A DNA stretch of 64,000 nucleotides from Pseudomonas putida (GTDB taxonomy: Bacteria > Pseudomonadota > Gammaproteobacteria > Pseudomonadales > Pseudomonadaceae), in the NCBI RefSeq assembly GCF_009883635.2, contig NZ_CP026115.2, positions 1,550,001-1,614,000 on the forward strand, in the 5' to 3' direction. Shown one piece after another: positions 1 to 7,670 of the stretch. The position numbers and the translations under genes were made by a program. The notes beneath the pieces were generated by a model. The model did not search any database. It was given only the letters and a program-made list of their open reading frames with translations, and had not been told where the DNA came from. The first letter of the stretch is position 1. Every line of letters starts with the position of its first letter.

Positions 1-1
1 C

Positions 2-715
2 CTCGAGCTGGCCCTCGCCGCCTTGCTGTTCGCTGGCGTGGTCGGCCTGCTGGCCGGGGTGATCGCTGCGCTCAAGCGCGGTTCGCTGTTCGACCACGGG
101 GTGATGGGGATTTCCCTGGCCGGCTATTCCATGCCGATCTTCTGGTGGGGCCTGATCCTGATCATGTTCTTCTCGGTGAGCCTGGGCTGGACCCCGGTTT
201 CCGGGCGCATCGACCTGCTCTACGACATCGAGCCGAAGACCGGCTTCATGCTCATCGACACCCTGCTCAGCGACGAGGAAGGCGCGTTCAAGGACGCAGT
301 GATGCACCTGATCCTGCCGGCCATCGTGCTTGGCACCATTCCGCTGGCGGTGATCGCCCGCATGACCCGTTCGTCAATGCTCGAAGTGCTGCGTGAAGAC
401 TACATCCGCACCGCCCGCGCCAAGGGCCTGTCGCCCGCCCGCGTGGTGTTCGTGCATGGCCTGCGCAACGCGCTGATCCCGGTGCTGACGGTGTTCGGCC
501 TGCAGGTCGGCACACTGCTGGCCGGCGCCGTGCTCACCGAAACCATCTTCTCCTGGCCGGGCATCGGCAAATGGCTGATCGAAGCCATCGGCGCCCGTGA
601 CTACCCCGTGGTCCAGAACGGCATCCTGTTGATCGCCTGCCTGGTGATCCTGGTCAACTTCGTCGTGGATATCCTCTACGGCCTGGCCAACCCACGCATC
701 CGTCATCAGCGCTGA
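2..715 (+). CDS. dppB: Dipeptide ABC transporter permease DppB (5' truncated by window edge)
   Basis: This is one of the two inner-membrane permeases of a peptide importer of the Dpp/Opp class. The reading frame is open from the first bases of the window, so the N-terminus lies to the left. What remains has several hydrophobic segments and the cytoplasmic EAA loop that contacts the ATPases (around EVLREDYIRTARAKGLSPARVV). It ends in a charged tail (NPRIRHQR). dppC starts 10 bp downstream and dppD and dppF follow, so this is one operon. The binding protein (dppA type) is not in the window and is expected upstream. The substrate (dipeptide, oligopeptide or heme) cannot be read from the permease alone. 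Confidence 0.93.
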   Translation, partial: LELALAALLFAGVVGLLAGVIAALKRGSLFDHGVMGISLAGYSMPIFWWGLILIMFFSVSLGWTPVSGRIDLLYDIEPKTGFMLIDTLLSDEEGAFKDAVMHLILPAIVLGTIPLAVIARMTRSSMLEVLREDYIRTARAKGLSPARVVFVHGLRNALIPVLTVFGLQVGTLLAGAVLTETIFSWPGIGKWLIEAIGARDYPVVQNGILLIACLVILVNFVVDILYGLANPRIRHQR

Positions 716-725
716 GGCCTTCGCC

Positions 726-1652
726 ATGACTAGCCCGATTCCGAAATCCGTCACACCGGCCAGCCCGGTGGACCAGAGCCTGCTCTACCCATCGCCGTAC
801 AAAGAATTCTGGCACGCCTTCTCGCGCAACAAGGGCGCGGTAATGGGCCTGGCCTTCATGTGCCTGGTGGTGTTCTGCGCCCTGTTCGCGCCATGGGTCG
901 CCCCCCATGACCCGAGCGAGCAGTACCGCGACTTTCTGCTGACCCCGCCGGTGTGGCTTGACGGCGGCAGCTGGCAGTTCATCCTCGGCACCGACGAACT
1001 GGGCCGCGACCTGCTGTCGCGCCTGATCCAGGGCGCGCGGCTGTCGCTGCTGATCGGCCTGTCGTCGGTGGTGATGTCGCTGATCCCGGGGATCCTGCTG
1101 GGACTGCTGGCCGGCTTCTTCCCGCAGGTGCTCGGCCCCTCGATCATGCGCCTGATGGACGTGATGCTGGCCCTGCCCTCGCTGCTGCTGGCCGTGGCCA
1201 TCGTCGCCATCCTCGGCCCTGGCCTGATCAATACCGTGATCGCCATCGCCATCGTGTCGTTGCCGTCCTACGTGCGCCTGACCCGTGCTGCGGTGATGGG
1301 CGAACTGAACCGTGACTACGTCACCGCCGCACGCCTGGCCGGTGCCGGTCTGCCACGACTGATGTTCGTCACCGTGCTGCCCAACTGCATGGCACCGCTG
1401 ATCGTGCAGGCCACCTTGAGCTTCTCGTCGGCGATCCTCGACGCCGCCGCCCTGGGCTTCCTCGGCCTCGGCGTGCAACCACCAACCCCCGAGTGGGGCA
1501 CCATGCTGGCTTCGGCCCGTGACTACATCGAGCGCGCCTGGTGGGTGGTGAGCCTGCCTGGCCTGACCATTCTGCTCAGTGTGCTGGCAATCAACCTGAT
1601 GGGCGACGGCCTGCGCGATGCGCTGGACCCGAAACTCAAGAACGCCGCCTGA
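726..1652 (+). CDS. dppC: Dipeptide ABC transporter permease DppC
   Basis: Second permease of the peptide importer, 308 aa, the usual length for DppC. It has the short cytoplasmic N-terminus seen in this family ([21 protein letters not shown]), then a first membrane helix. A periplasmic stretch follows with the family motif [16 protein letters not shown]. Membrane helices and the EAA loop (around [19 protein letters not shown]) complete the protein, and it ends at LDPKLKNAA. The ATG at 726 lies 10 bp after dppB and the next gene begins 10 bp after its stop. It should pair with DppB to form the channel energised by DppD and DppF. Confidence 0.95.
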   Translation: MTSPIPKSVTPASPVDQSLLYPSPYKEFWHAFSRNKGAVMGLAFMCLVVFCALFAPWVAPHDPSEQYRDFLLTPPVWLDGGSWQFILGTDELGRDLLSRLIQGARLSLLIGLSSVVMSLIPGILLGLLAGFFPQVLGPSIMRLMDVMLALPSLLLAVAIVAILGPGLINTVIAIAIVSLPSYVRLTRAAVMGELNRDYVTAARLAGAGLPRLMFVTVLPNCMAPLIVQATLSFSSAILDAAALGFLGLGVQPPTPEWGTMLASARDYIERAWWVVSLPGLTILLSVLAINLMGDGLRDALDPKLKNAA

Positions 1653-1662
1653 GGAGAACGCC

Positions 1663-2631
1663 ATGTCACTGTTGCAGATCAACAACCTGAACGTGCGCTT
1701 CGGCGACGCCAATGCCGTGCCCGTGGTCGACGGCCTGGACCTGGCGGTGGAGGTCGGCGAGATCCTCGCCATTGTCGGCGAGTCCGGGTCGGGCAAGTCC
1801 GTCACCATGATGGCCCTGATGGGCCTGATCGATGCCCCCGGGCGCATCACCGCCGATTCGCTCACCTTCGATGGCACCGACATGCTCAAGCTCAGCGGCC
1901 GCCAGCGGCGCAAGGTGGTGGGCAAAGACATCGCCATGGTCTTCCAGGACCCGATGACCGCGCTCAACCCCAGCTACACCGTCGGTTACCAGATCGAGGA
2001 AGTGCTGCGCCAGCACCTGGGCCTGAAGGGCAAGGCGGCGCGCCAGCGTGCCCTTGAGCTGTTGAAAAAAGTCGAAATCCCGGCTGCGGAAAGCCGCCTG
2101 GACGCCTACCCGCACCAGCTCTCCGGCGGCATGAGCCAGCGCGTCGCCATCGCCATGGCGATTGCCGGCGAACCCAAGCTGCTGATCGCCGACGAACCGA
2201 CCACTGCGCTCGACGTGACTATCCAGGCGCAGATCATGGAACTGCTGGTCAACCTGCAGAAAGAGCGCAACATGGCGCTCATCTTGATCACCCACGACCT
2301 GGCCGTGGTCGCCGAAACCGCCAAACGCGTGTGCGTGATGTACGCCGGCCAGGCCGTGGAAGTCGGCCAGGTGCCGGAGCTGTTCGACGTGCCCGCCCAC
2401 CCCTACAGCGAAGCGCTGCTGGCGGCGATCCCCGAGCACAGCATCGGCGCCGAGCGCCTGGCCACCCTGCCCGGTATCGTCCCCGGCCGCTATGACCGCC
2501 CGGCTGGCTGCCTGCTGTCGCCGCGCTGCCCGTACGTGCAGGACAACTGCCGCCACCAGCGCCCACCCCTCGACCCGCAGGCCCACAGCCTGGTGCGTTG
2601 CTTCTACCCGCTGAACCAGGAGGTGGCGTGA
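1663..2631 (+). CDS. dppD: Dipeptide ABC transporter ATP-binding protein DppD
   Basis: ATPase subunit of the peptide importer, 322 aa. Walker A is GESGSGKS (about residues 39-46), the signature is LSGGMSQR, Walker B is [12 protein letters not shown] and the H-loop is [10 protein letters not shown]. The C-terminus carries the Opp/Dpp extension with a cysteine-rich stretch ([15 protein letters not shown]) characteristic of peptide-transport ATPases. The start is the ATG at 1663, preceded by GAGGAG; an earlier in-frame ATG at 1618 lies inside dppC and is unlikely. The stop codon shares one base with the start of dppF, implying translational coupling. Confidence 0.95.
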   Translation: MSLLQINNLNVRFGDANAVPVVDGLDLAVEVGEILAIVGESGSGKSVTMMALMGLIDAPGRITADSLTFDGTDMLKLSGRQRRKVVGKDIAMVFQDPMTALNPSYTVGYQIEEVLRQHLGLKGKAARQRALELLKKVEIPAAESRLDAYPHQLSGGMSQRVAIAMAIAGEPKLLIADEPTTALDVTIQAQIMELLVNLQKERNMALILITHDLAVVAETAKRVCVMYAGQAVEVGQVPELFDVPAHPYSEALLAAIPEHSIGAERLATLPGIVPGRYDRPAGCLLSPRCPYVQDNCRHQRPPLDPQAHSLVRCFYPLNQEVA

Positions 2632-3599
2632 TGGCCGTCGTTCTCACTGCCCGGGAGCTGACCCGGCATTACGAAGTCTCCCGCGGGCTGTTCAAGGGCC
2701 ACGCCCTGGTGCGCGCGCTCAACGGCGTGTCGTTCGAACTGGAGGCCGGCAAGACCCTGGCCGTGGTCGGTGAGTCCGGCTGCGGCAAGTCGACCCTGGC
2801 CCGCGCCCTGACGCTGATCGAGGAGCCCTCCTCCGGCTCGCTGCAGATTGCTGGCACCGAAGTGAAAGGCGCCAGCAAGTCCGAGCGCAAGCAACTGCGC
2901 CGCGACGTGCAGATGGTGTTCCAGAGCCCCTATGCCTCGCTCAACCCACGGCAGAAGATCGGTGACCAACTGGTCGAGCCGCTGCTGATCAACACCTCAC
3001 TGAGCAAGGCCGAGCGGCGCGAGAAAGTGCAGAAGATGATGGAGCAGGTCGGCCTGCGCCCTGAGCATTACCAGCGCTACCCGCATATGTTCTCTGGCGG
3101 TCAGCGCCAGCGGATTGCCCTGGCCCGGGCGATGATGCTGCAACCGAAGGTGCTGGTGGCGGATGAGCCGACTTCGGCGCTGGACGTTTCGATCCAGGCC
3201 CAGGTGCTGAACCTGTTCATGGACTTGCAGAAAGAGTTCAACACCGCCTACGTGTTCATCTCCCACAACCTGGCGGTGGTGCGGCATGTGGCCGATCAGG
3301 TGCTGGTGATGTACCTGGGGCGGCCGGCGGAGATGGGGCCGAAGGAGGATATCTACGAGAAACCTTTGCATCCGTACACCCAGGCGCTGCTGTCGGCGAC
3401 ACCGGCGATTCATCCCGACCCGTTGAAACCGAAGATTCGTATTGCCGGGGAGTTGCCCAACCCGCTGAATCCGCCGGATGGGTGTGCGTTTCACAAGCGC
3501 TGCCCGTATGCGACCGAGCGCTGTGCCAAGGAGGTGCCGGCGTTGCGGCAAGTGAGTACGCGACAGGTCGCCTGCCATTATGCCGAGCAGTTTCTTTAG
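2631..3599 (+). CDS. dppF: Dipeptide ABC transporter ATP-binding protein DppF
   Basis: Second ATPase of the peptide importer, 322 aa. Walker A is GESGCGKST, the signature FSGGQRQR, Walker B VLVADEPTSALD and the H-loop ISHNLAVVRH. The Opp-type C-terminus is present (PPDGCAFHKRCPYATERC). The start is the ATG at 2631, which overlaps the dppD stop by one base and is preceded by AGGAGG. DppD and DppF normally form a heterodimer under the DppB-DppC channel. It is the last gene of the operon; a hairpin at 3610-3634 follows directly. Confidence 0.95.
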   Translation: MAVVLTARELTRHYEVSRGLFKGHALVRALNGVSFELEAGKTLAVVGESGCGKSTLARALTLIEEPSSGSLQIAGTEVKGASKSERKQLRRDVQMVFQSPYASLNPRQKIGDQLVEPLLINTSLSKAERREKVQKMMEQVGLRPEHYQRYPHMFSGGQRQRIALARAMMLQPKVLVADEPTSALDVSIQAQVLNLFMDLQKEFNTAYVFISHNLAVVRHVADQVLVMYLGRPAEMGPKEDIYEKPLHPYTQALLSATPAIHPDPLKPKIRIAGELPNPLNPPDGCAFHKRCPYATERCAKEVPALRQVSTRQVACHYAEQFL

Positions 3600-3609
3600 G
3601 CTTTAGATT

Positions 3610-3634
3610 GCTGGGGCCGCCTCGCAGCCCCAGC
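3610..3634. terminator. Hairpin terminator shared by dppF and the microprotein unit
   Basis: GCTGGGGC (3610-3617) pairs with GCCCCAGC (3627-3634) around a 9-base loop. It sits 10 bp after the dppF stop and 3 bp after the stop of the convergent small gene, so it can serve both strands. There is no long U run on either side, so strength is uncertain. Confidence 0.6.
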
Positions 3635-3637
3635 TTC

Positions 3638-3712
3638 TCAATGCATGAAAATCCAGATCAGGATGATTACGGGTATCGGTATCCCAATCATCCATAGCAA
3701 TAAAGAGCGCAT
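3638..3712 (-). CDS. 24-aa hydrophobic microprotein, copy 2
   Basis: A 25-codon frame on the minus strand (ATG at 3712, TGA at 3638) encodes a peptide that begins MRSLLLWMIGIPIPV and ends IFMH. It is almost entirely one membrane helix with a conserved PIP kink. It is 19/24 identical to the product of 3768-3842. Of 11 codons that differ, six are synonymous and four of the other five are I/L/V swaps, so the pair looks constrained at protein level. The ribosome site is weak (AGAGA). It lies behind the hairpin at 3741-3764 and would need read-through or its own promoter. Function unknown; I do not recognise a named family with certainty. Confidence 0.72.
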   Translation of the reverse strand: MRSLLLWMIGIPIPVIILIWIFMH

Positions 3713-3740
3713 GGTTCATTTCTCTATCGGGCACCAACGC

Positions 3741-3764
3741 AAAGGGCGGCTTACGCCGCCCTTT
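3741..3764 (-). terminator. Hairpin between the two microprotein genes
   Basis: AAAGGGCGGC (3741-3750) and GCCGCCCTTT (3755-3764) form a perfect 10-bp stem around TTAC. It begins 4 bp after the stop of the first microprotein on the minus strand and ends in TTT, so it is probably an intrinsic or attenuating terminator. Confidence 0.65.
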
Positions 3765-3767
3765 GGA

Positions 3768-3842
3768 TCAATGCATGAACAAAGCAATCAGGATGATGAC
3801 GGGAATAGGTACCCCGAGCATCCAAAGCAATATCGAGCGCAT
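3768..3842 (-). CDS. 24-aa hydrophobic microprotein, copy 1
   Basis: Minus-strand frame of 24 codons plus TGA. The peptide begins MRSILLWMLGVPIPV and ends LFMH: a short basic start, then one hydrophobic helix with a PIP motif, ending in His. A strong ribosome site, AAGGAG at 3850-3855, lies 7 bases before the ATG. The gene starts 15 bp after the stop of the 299-aa membrane protein, so the two are probably co-transcribed. A near-copy lies 55 bp downstream. I see no signal-peptidase site, so a single-pass inner-membrane peptide is the best guess. A toxin of the type I kind or a small partner of the upstream membrane protein are both possible; neither is shown. Confidence 0.8.
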   Translation of the reverse strand: MRSILLWMLGVPIPVIILIALFMH

Positions 3843-3857
3843 GGTGATTCTCCTTGA

Positions 3858-4757
3858 TTAACGTTGAATGGTGCGATGAGCGACGTAGTCGCCTTCAAGC
3901 CATTGCACGCGGTCGCGCAGACGGCCGCCATACAACGCAGCCACGCTGGCAAAGAATGCGCCGCAAAGCAGCGCGACGAAGGTCCACAGCGCAGTCCAGG
4001 CCGCCACCTTGGCCGCTTTGTCAGCCGCTTGCTTGGCATCCACCTTCAGCTGCTGTACCTGTGCCATGACCTGATCGACGCGTGCCTCGGCCTCCGGCTG
4101 GGTCAAGCGGGTACGTTGGGCCACCAGCTGCGCCAGGTAGGCACGATCCTCTGCGGGCAAGGCGCCGTCACTGGCGATTCCTTTGGCCAGAATGCGAGCT
4201 GCCACGCCATTGGCGGCATCCTCACTGACTGGAGCTGGCCCCTCGCCACGGAACAGGCTATCGACGAAATACCCCATCGAATTGCTGTTGTTGCCAGCCG
4301 CAGCAGCTCCCCCTGCCGCAGCGGTCACGGTCGCCGCCTGGGAGGCCGCGCTGGCACCCGCGCCAATCACGTTGCCCGCAGCGCCCAGTACCAGCATTGC
4401 CGCCACCAGTGTCGCCACTGCCCAGGACAAGAAGCCGTGGGCGGTATCGCGGAAGTACACTTCATCACCATGCAGGTTGGCCCATTTCACTCGCAGCCGA
4501 CCCGCGATGTAGCCGCCTAGGCCTGATGCAATGATCTGGGTGAGCAGAAGCCAGACGATGGTGGAAATGCCCAGCGCCTTGGCGCTCGCCCCTTCGTTAG
4601 CCCAAGGGGAAGTCGCTGCAAAGCCCAATCCTGCCCCAAGAACCACAAGGATCAGGGACAAGGCAGCAGCGGCGGCGGCACCAGCGAAGATCGCGGCCCA
4701 GGACACTCCTGAACGGCTTTGGGGATCAACAACGGGATAGTCGGCAGAGGGGATCAT
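3858..4757 (-). CDS. Membrane protein of unknown function (PhnA-like annotation in related genomes)
   Basis: A 299-aa protein with about four membrane segments. An Ala/Gly-rich helix spans about 18-48 (SWAAIFAGAAAAAALSLILV), a second spans about 65-85, then come a third around 108-135 and a final one near 262-285 (WTALWTFVALLCGAFFA). Between the last two is a long soluble region (about 150-255) with charged, coiled-coil-like sequence rich in Gln and Ala. Related proteins are often called PhnA-like without biochemical support, so I give no symbol. It heads a minus-strand unit with the two 24-aa microproteins. The ATG at 4757 has no clear ribosome site. Divergent from the AraC-type regulator, with 215 bp between them. 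Confidence 0.8.
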   Translation of the reverse strand: MIPSADYPVVDPQSRSGVSWAAIFAGAAAAAALSLILVVLGAGLGFAATSPWANEGASAKALGISTIVWLLLTQIIASGLGGYIAGRLRVKWANLHGDEVYFRDTAHGFLSWAVATLVAAMLVLGAAGNVIGAGASAASQAATVTAAAGGAAAAGNNSNSMGYFVDSLFRGEGPAPVSEDAANGVAARILAKGIASDGALPAEDRAYLAQLVAQRTRLTQPEAEARVDQVMAQVQQLKVDAKQAADKAAKVAAWTALWTFVALLCGAFFASVAALYGGRLRDRVQWLEGDYVAHRTIQR

Positions 4758-4972
4758 GATGTGTTCGCCTGTATTGGGTTGTTAGCGAGAATTCCATTCG
4801 CGCAATAACCATTGCAGCGGCTGTGCCAGTTGTGACAAAAAATGACACCCTTCCAAATCAACAAGTTAGCAATCAGACCAGCGCCTGAACCGTGCAAAAT
4901 GCGCGAATTGCCGAACTGCATCAGGTGTTCTGCATTCTTGTCGACGCCCAGAGGGCAAGGCATGATTCGGGC

Positions 4973-5773
4973 ATGACCCTTCTCGACACGCCCGCCCAGA
5001 CCCCGCTGACCGCCGACACCGTGCTGCGCTACCACTTGTGCTGGAAGCACCGTGATCTCGACGGCGTGATCGCGCTCTACCACCCCGACATCCACTACCA
5101 CGACTTCTTCCAGAACCGCGTGCTCGGCTACCGCGAGCTACGCGACTACGTGCGCGCCTGCCTGCCCCATGAAGCCGGCGAGGACATCGTCCACAGCGAC
5201 CGCATCCGCGTCGACGGTTGCACCGCCTTCATCCAGTACCAGGTCACGGTACAGGGCGGCGACGGCCTGGTGGCGTTCCAGTCCAGCGAAGCGATCACCG
5301 TCAAGGACGGCCTGATCTGGCGGGTCAACGAGTACGCCACCCTGGTTCGCCAGAACGGCAACGGCCTGGTCAGCAGCGGCCCGCGCCCGGCCACCAGCCG
5401 CCTGGGCCTGTCGCCACGGCAGCTGTCGACCATGGCCCAGGACCTGGAGCACTACTTCCAGCGCCAGCGTCCCTACCTCGACCCAGAGCTGGACTTGCAG
5501 CAGGTGGCCGACGCCAGTGGCTACAGCCGCAACCAGATCTCCTACCTGCTCAACCAGGTGCTTGGGCAAAGCTTCTACCGCTACGTCAACCAGGCGCGCC
5601 TGCAACACCTGATGGCCAGCCTCGACGACGACAGCGTCGAGGCGCCGATCGACGATCTGGCATTCAACGCCGGTTTCAACTCGCTCTCGGCGTTCTACAA
5701 GTGCTTCCGCGAACACACCGGCCTCACGCCCAAGGCCTATCTCAAGCAAATTTCCCTGCGTGCACGCACGTAA
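4973..5773 (+). CDS. AraC-family regulator with N-terminal SnoaL/NTF2-like domain
   Basis: A 266-aa protein. Residues about 15-125 look like a SnoaL/NTF2 pocket domain (HLCWKHRDLDGVIALYHPDIHYHDFFQNR, then FQSSEAITVKDGLIWRVNEY), a likely ligand sensor. Residues about 155-262 form an AraC-type double helix-turn-helix (LDLQQVADASGYSRNQISYLLNQ, then IDDLAFNAGFNSLSAFYKCFREHTG). The start is the ATG at 4973 (MTLLDTPAQ); longer in-frame versions begin in sequence that does not resemble the domain. It lies 64 bp before a FAD oxidase gene in the same direction, so it probably activates that cluster in response to an amine or its product. The ligand is not known. Confidence 0.82.
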   Translation: MTLLDTPAQTPLTADTVLRYHLCWKHRDLDGVIALYHPDIHYHDFFQNRVLGYRELRDYVRACLPHEAGEDIVHSDRIRVDGCTAFIQYQVTVQGGDGLVAFQSSEAITVKDGLIWRVNEYATLVRQNGNGLVSSGPRPATSRLGLSPRQLSTMAQDLEHYFQRQRPYLDPELDLQQVADASGYSRNQISYLLNQVLGQSFYRYVNQARLQHLMASLDDDSVEAPIDDLAFNAGFNSLSAFYKCFREHTGLTPKAYLKQISLRART

Positions 5774-5837
5774 GACAGCCACCGGCCGACACCACTAGCA
5801 TCGCCCACAGACCTTGACGGATGTGGAGCAAAACCCG

Positions 5838-7244
5838 ATGCAACCCTTGCGCACGCTCAGCCTGTGGATGGACCAGCTCGACGAGCCGCTGTGCGCGCGC
5901 CCGGCCCTGCGCCAGGACCTCGAGGTCGATGTCTGCATCATCGGCGCCGGCTACACCGGCCTGTGGACCGCCTATTACCTCAAGCGCCAGGCGCCGCAAC
6001 TGAACATCGCGGTGATCGAGGCCAACATCGCCGGCTTCGGCGCTTCGGGGCGCAATGGCGGCTGGCTGATGGGTAACCTGCTCGGCGAAGACCGCCTGCT
6101 CGCCACCCTGTCGCCGCAGCAGCGCCGCGCCAGCATCGACCTTTTGCATGGCATTCCTGATGAAGTGCACAGCGTGTTGCAGCGCGAGGGCATCGACTGC
6201 GACTACCGCAAAGGCGGCGTGCTGTATTGCGCCGCGCGTTACCCGGAGCAGGAACGCAGCCTGCGCGCCTACCTCGACGATCTGTATCGCCAAGGCATGA
6301 CCGAAGACGACTACCGCTGGCTGCGCCCCGAGCAGCTGGACGCGCAACTGCGTGTCAGCAATGCCTACGGCGCGATCTACAGCCCGCACACCGCGACCAT
6401 TCACCCGGCCAAGCTGGCCCGTGGCCTGGCTCGGGCCGTGGAAGCCCTCGGCGTGACGATCTACGAGAACACCCCGGCCATCGACTGGCAGCCCGGCGAA
6501 GTACGCTCGCCCCTGGCGCGCATCCGCTGCCAGTGGATGGTGCCGGCGGTCGAAGGGTACGCAGCCAGCCTGCCGCCGCTGGGCAAGCACCAGTTGCCGG
6601 TGCAGAGCCTGCTGGTGGCCACCGAACCACTGCCGGAATCCACCTGGGAACAGATCGGCCTGAATCAAGGCCAGGCCTTCAGCGAGAGCAGCCGCCAGGT
6701 CACCTACGGCCAGCGCACCGCCGACAACCGCCTGGTGTTCGGCGCCCGTGGCGGCTACCGCTTCGGTGGCCGCCTGCGCGAGAACTTCAACCTTGAAGAG
6801 CACGAAATCGAACTGCGGCGCTACCTGTTCGGCGAACTGTTCCCGCAACTCAAGCACGCACGCATCACCCACTCCTGGGGCGGCAACCTGGGCATGGCGC
6901 GGCGCTTCCGCCCGCACATGCTGTGCGACCGCCAGCGCGGCATCGCCCTGGCCGGCGGCTACGGTGGCGAAGGTGTCGGTGCCACCAACCTTGGCGGCCG
7001 CACGCTGGCGGCGCTGATCCTCAACCAGCACAACCAACTGACCGCGCAACCCTGGGTGCTCGACAACCGCCCGGTTGCGAGCCTGGCCAGCTGGCCGCCC
7101 GAGCCCTGCCGCTGGCTCGGCTACAACGCGATCATCCAGAGCTTCGTCCACGAGGACCGGACCCTCGCCAACCCCGCCAGCGCGCCCTGGAGGCGGCGCC
7201 TGGCCAGCTCCCTTGCGGACTTCATGGAAGGCTTCATGCACTGA
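5838..7244 (+). CDS. FAD-dependent oxidoreductase of the DAO/OrdL (PuuB-like) family
   Basis: A 468-aa flavoprotein. The FAD-binding Rossmann motif is VCIIGAGYTGLWTAYYL, followed by the ribose-binding Glu in VIEANIAGFGASGRNGGW, a motif of the D-amino-acid oxidase fold. Near the C-terminus is GGYGGEGVGATNLGGRTLA, the second FAD-contacting segment. The closest known relatives oxidise gamma-glutamylputrescine or similar amines to aldehydes with hydrogen peroxide release. The ATG at 5838 is preceded by GGAG. A cupin gene follows 32 bp later, then a polyamine-binding protein, which supports an amine substrate. The exact substrate is an inference. Confidence 0.85.
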   Translation: MQPLRTLSLWMDQLDEPLCARPALRQDLEVDVCIIGAGYTGLWTAYYLKRQAPQLNIAVIEANIAGFGASGRNGGWLMGNLLGEDRLLATLSPQQRRASIDLLHGIPDEVHSVLQREGIDCDYRKGGVLYCAARYPEQERSLRAYLDDLYRQGMTEDDYRWLRPEQLDAQLRVSNAYGAIYSPHTATIHPAKLARGLARAVEALGVTIYENTPAIDWQPGEVRSPLARIRCQWMVPAVEGYAASLPPLGKHQLPVQSLLVATEPLPESTWEQIGLNQGQAFSESSRQVTYGQRTADNRLVFGARGGYRFGGRLRENFNLEEHEIELRRYLFGELFPQLKHARITHSWGGNLGMARRFRPHMLCDRQRGIALAGGYGGEGVGATNLGGRTLAALILNQHNQLTAQPWVLDNRPVASLASWPPEPCRWLGYNAIIQSFVHEDRTLANPASAPWRRRLASSLADFMEGFMH

Positions 7245-7276
7245 CTTCCCTTACCCCGACACAGGATCCACCGGTC

Positions 7277-7618
7277 ATGAACATCACCCAGTTCAAACAC
7301 ACAGACAGCGCCGTGCTCGAAAGCGCCAACCCGGTCGCGGTGCCGCTTGGCGAACCCGTGGCAGTGGCTTCGGTCACCTGCGTGGAACGCAGCGACGGCG
7401 TCGAAGCCGGCATCTGGGAGTGCACGCCCGGGCGCTGGCGGCGGCAGATCGTGCAGCAGGAGTTCTGCCATTTCATCAAGGGCCGCTGCACCTTCACCCC
7501 CGACGGTGGCGAGCCCTTGGTCATAGAAGCCGGAGACGTACTGATGCTACCGGCCAACAGCACCGGCATCTGGGACATCCAGGAGACCGTGCGCAAGACC
7601 TACGTTCTGATTTTCTGA
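7277..7618 (+). CDS. Small cupin-domain protein (DUF861/EutQ-like)
   Basis: A 113-aa single-domain beta-barrel. The cupin motifs are recognisable: GIWECTPGRWRRQIVQQEFCHFIKGRCTF (motif 1, with Glu and His as possible metal ligands) and GEPLVIEAGDVLMLPANSTGIWDI (motif 2). Small cupins of this type often sit next to amine oxidases of the OrdL family in pseudomonads. Whether it is an enzyme or a binding protein is not known. It lies between the FAD oxidase and the polyamine-binding protein with short gaps on both sides (32 and 52 bp), so the genes are likely one operon. Confidence 0.8.
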   Translation: MNITQFKHTDSAVLESANPVAVPLGEPVAVASVTCVERSDGVEAGIWECTPGRWRRQIVQQEFCHFIKGRCTFTPDGGEPLVIEAGDVLMLPANSTGIWDIQETVRKTYVLIF

Positions 7619-7670
7619 TCCGCTGATCGCCTGCCTTCGATAACAACAGACAAAGCAAGGTAAACCCGAC

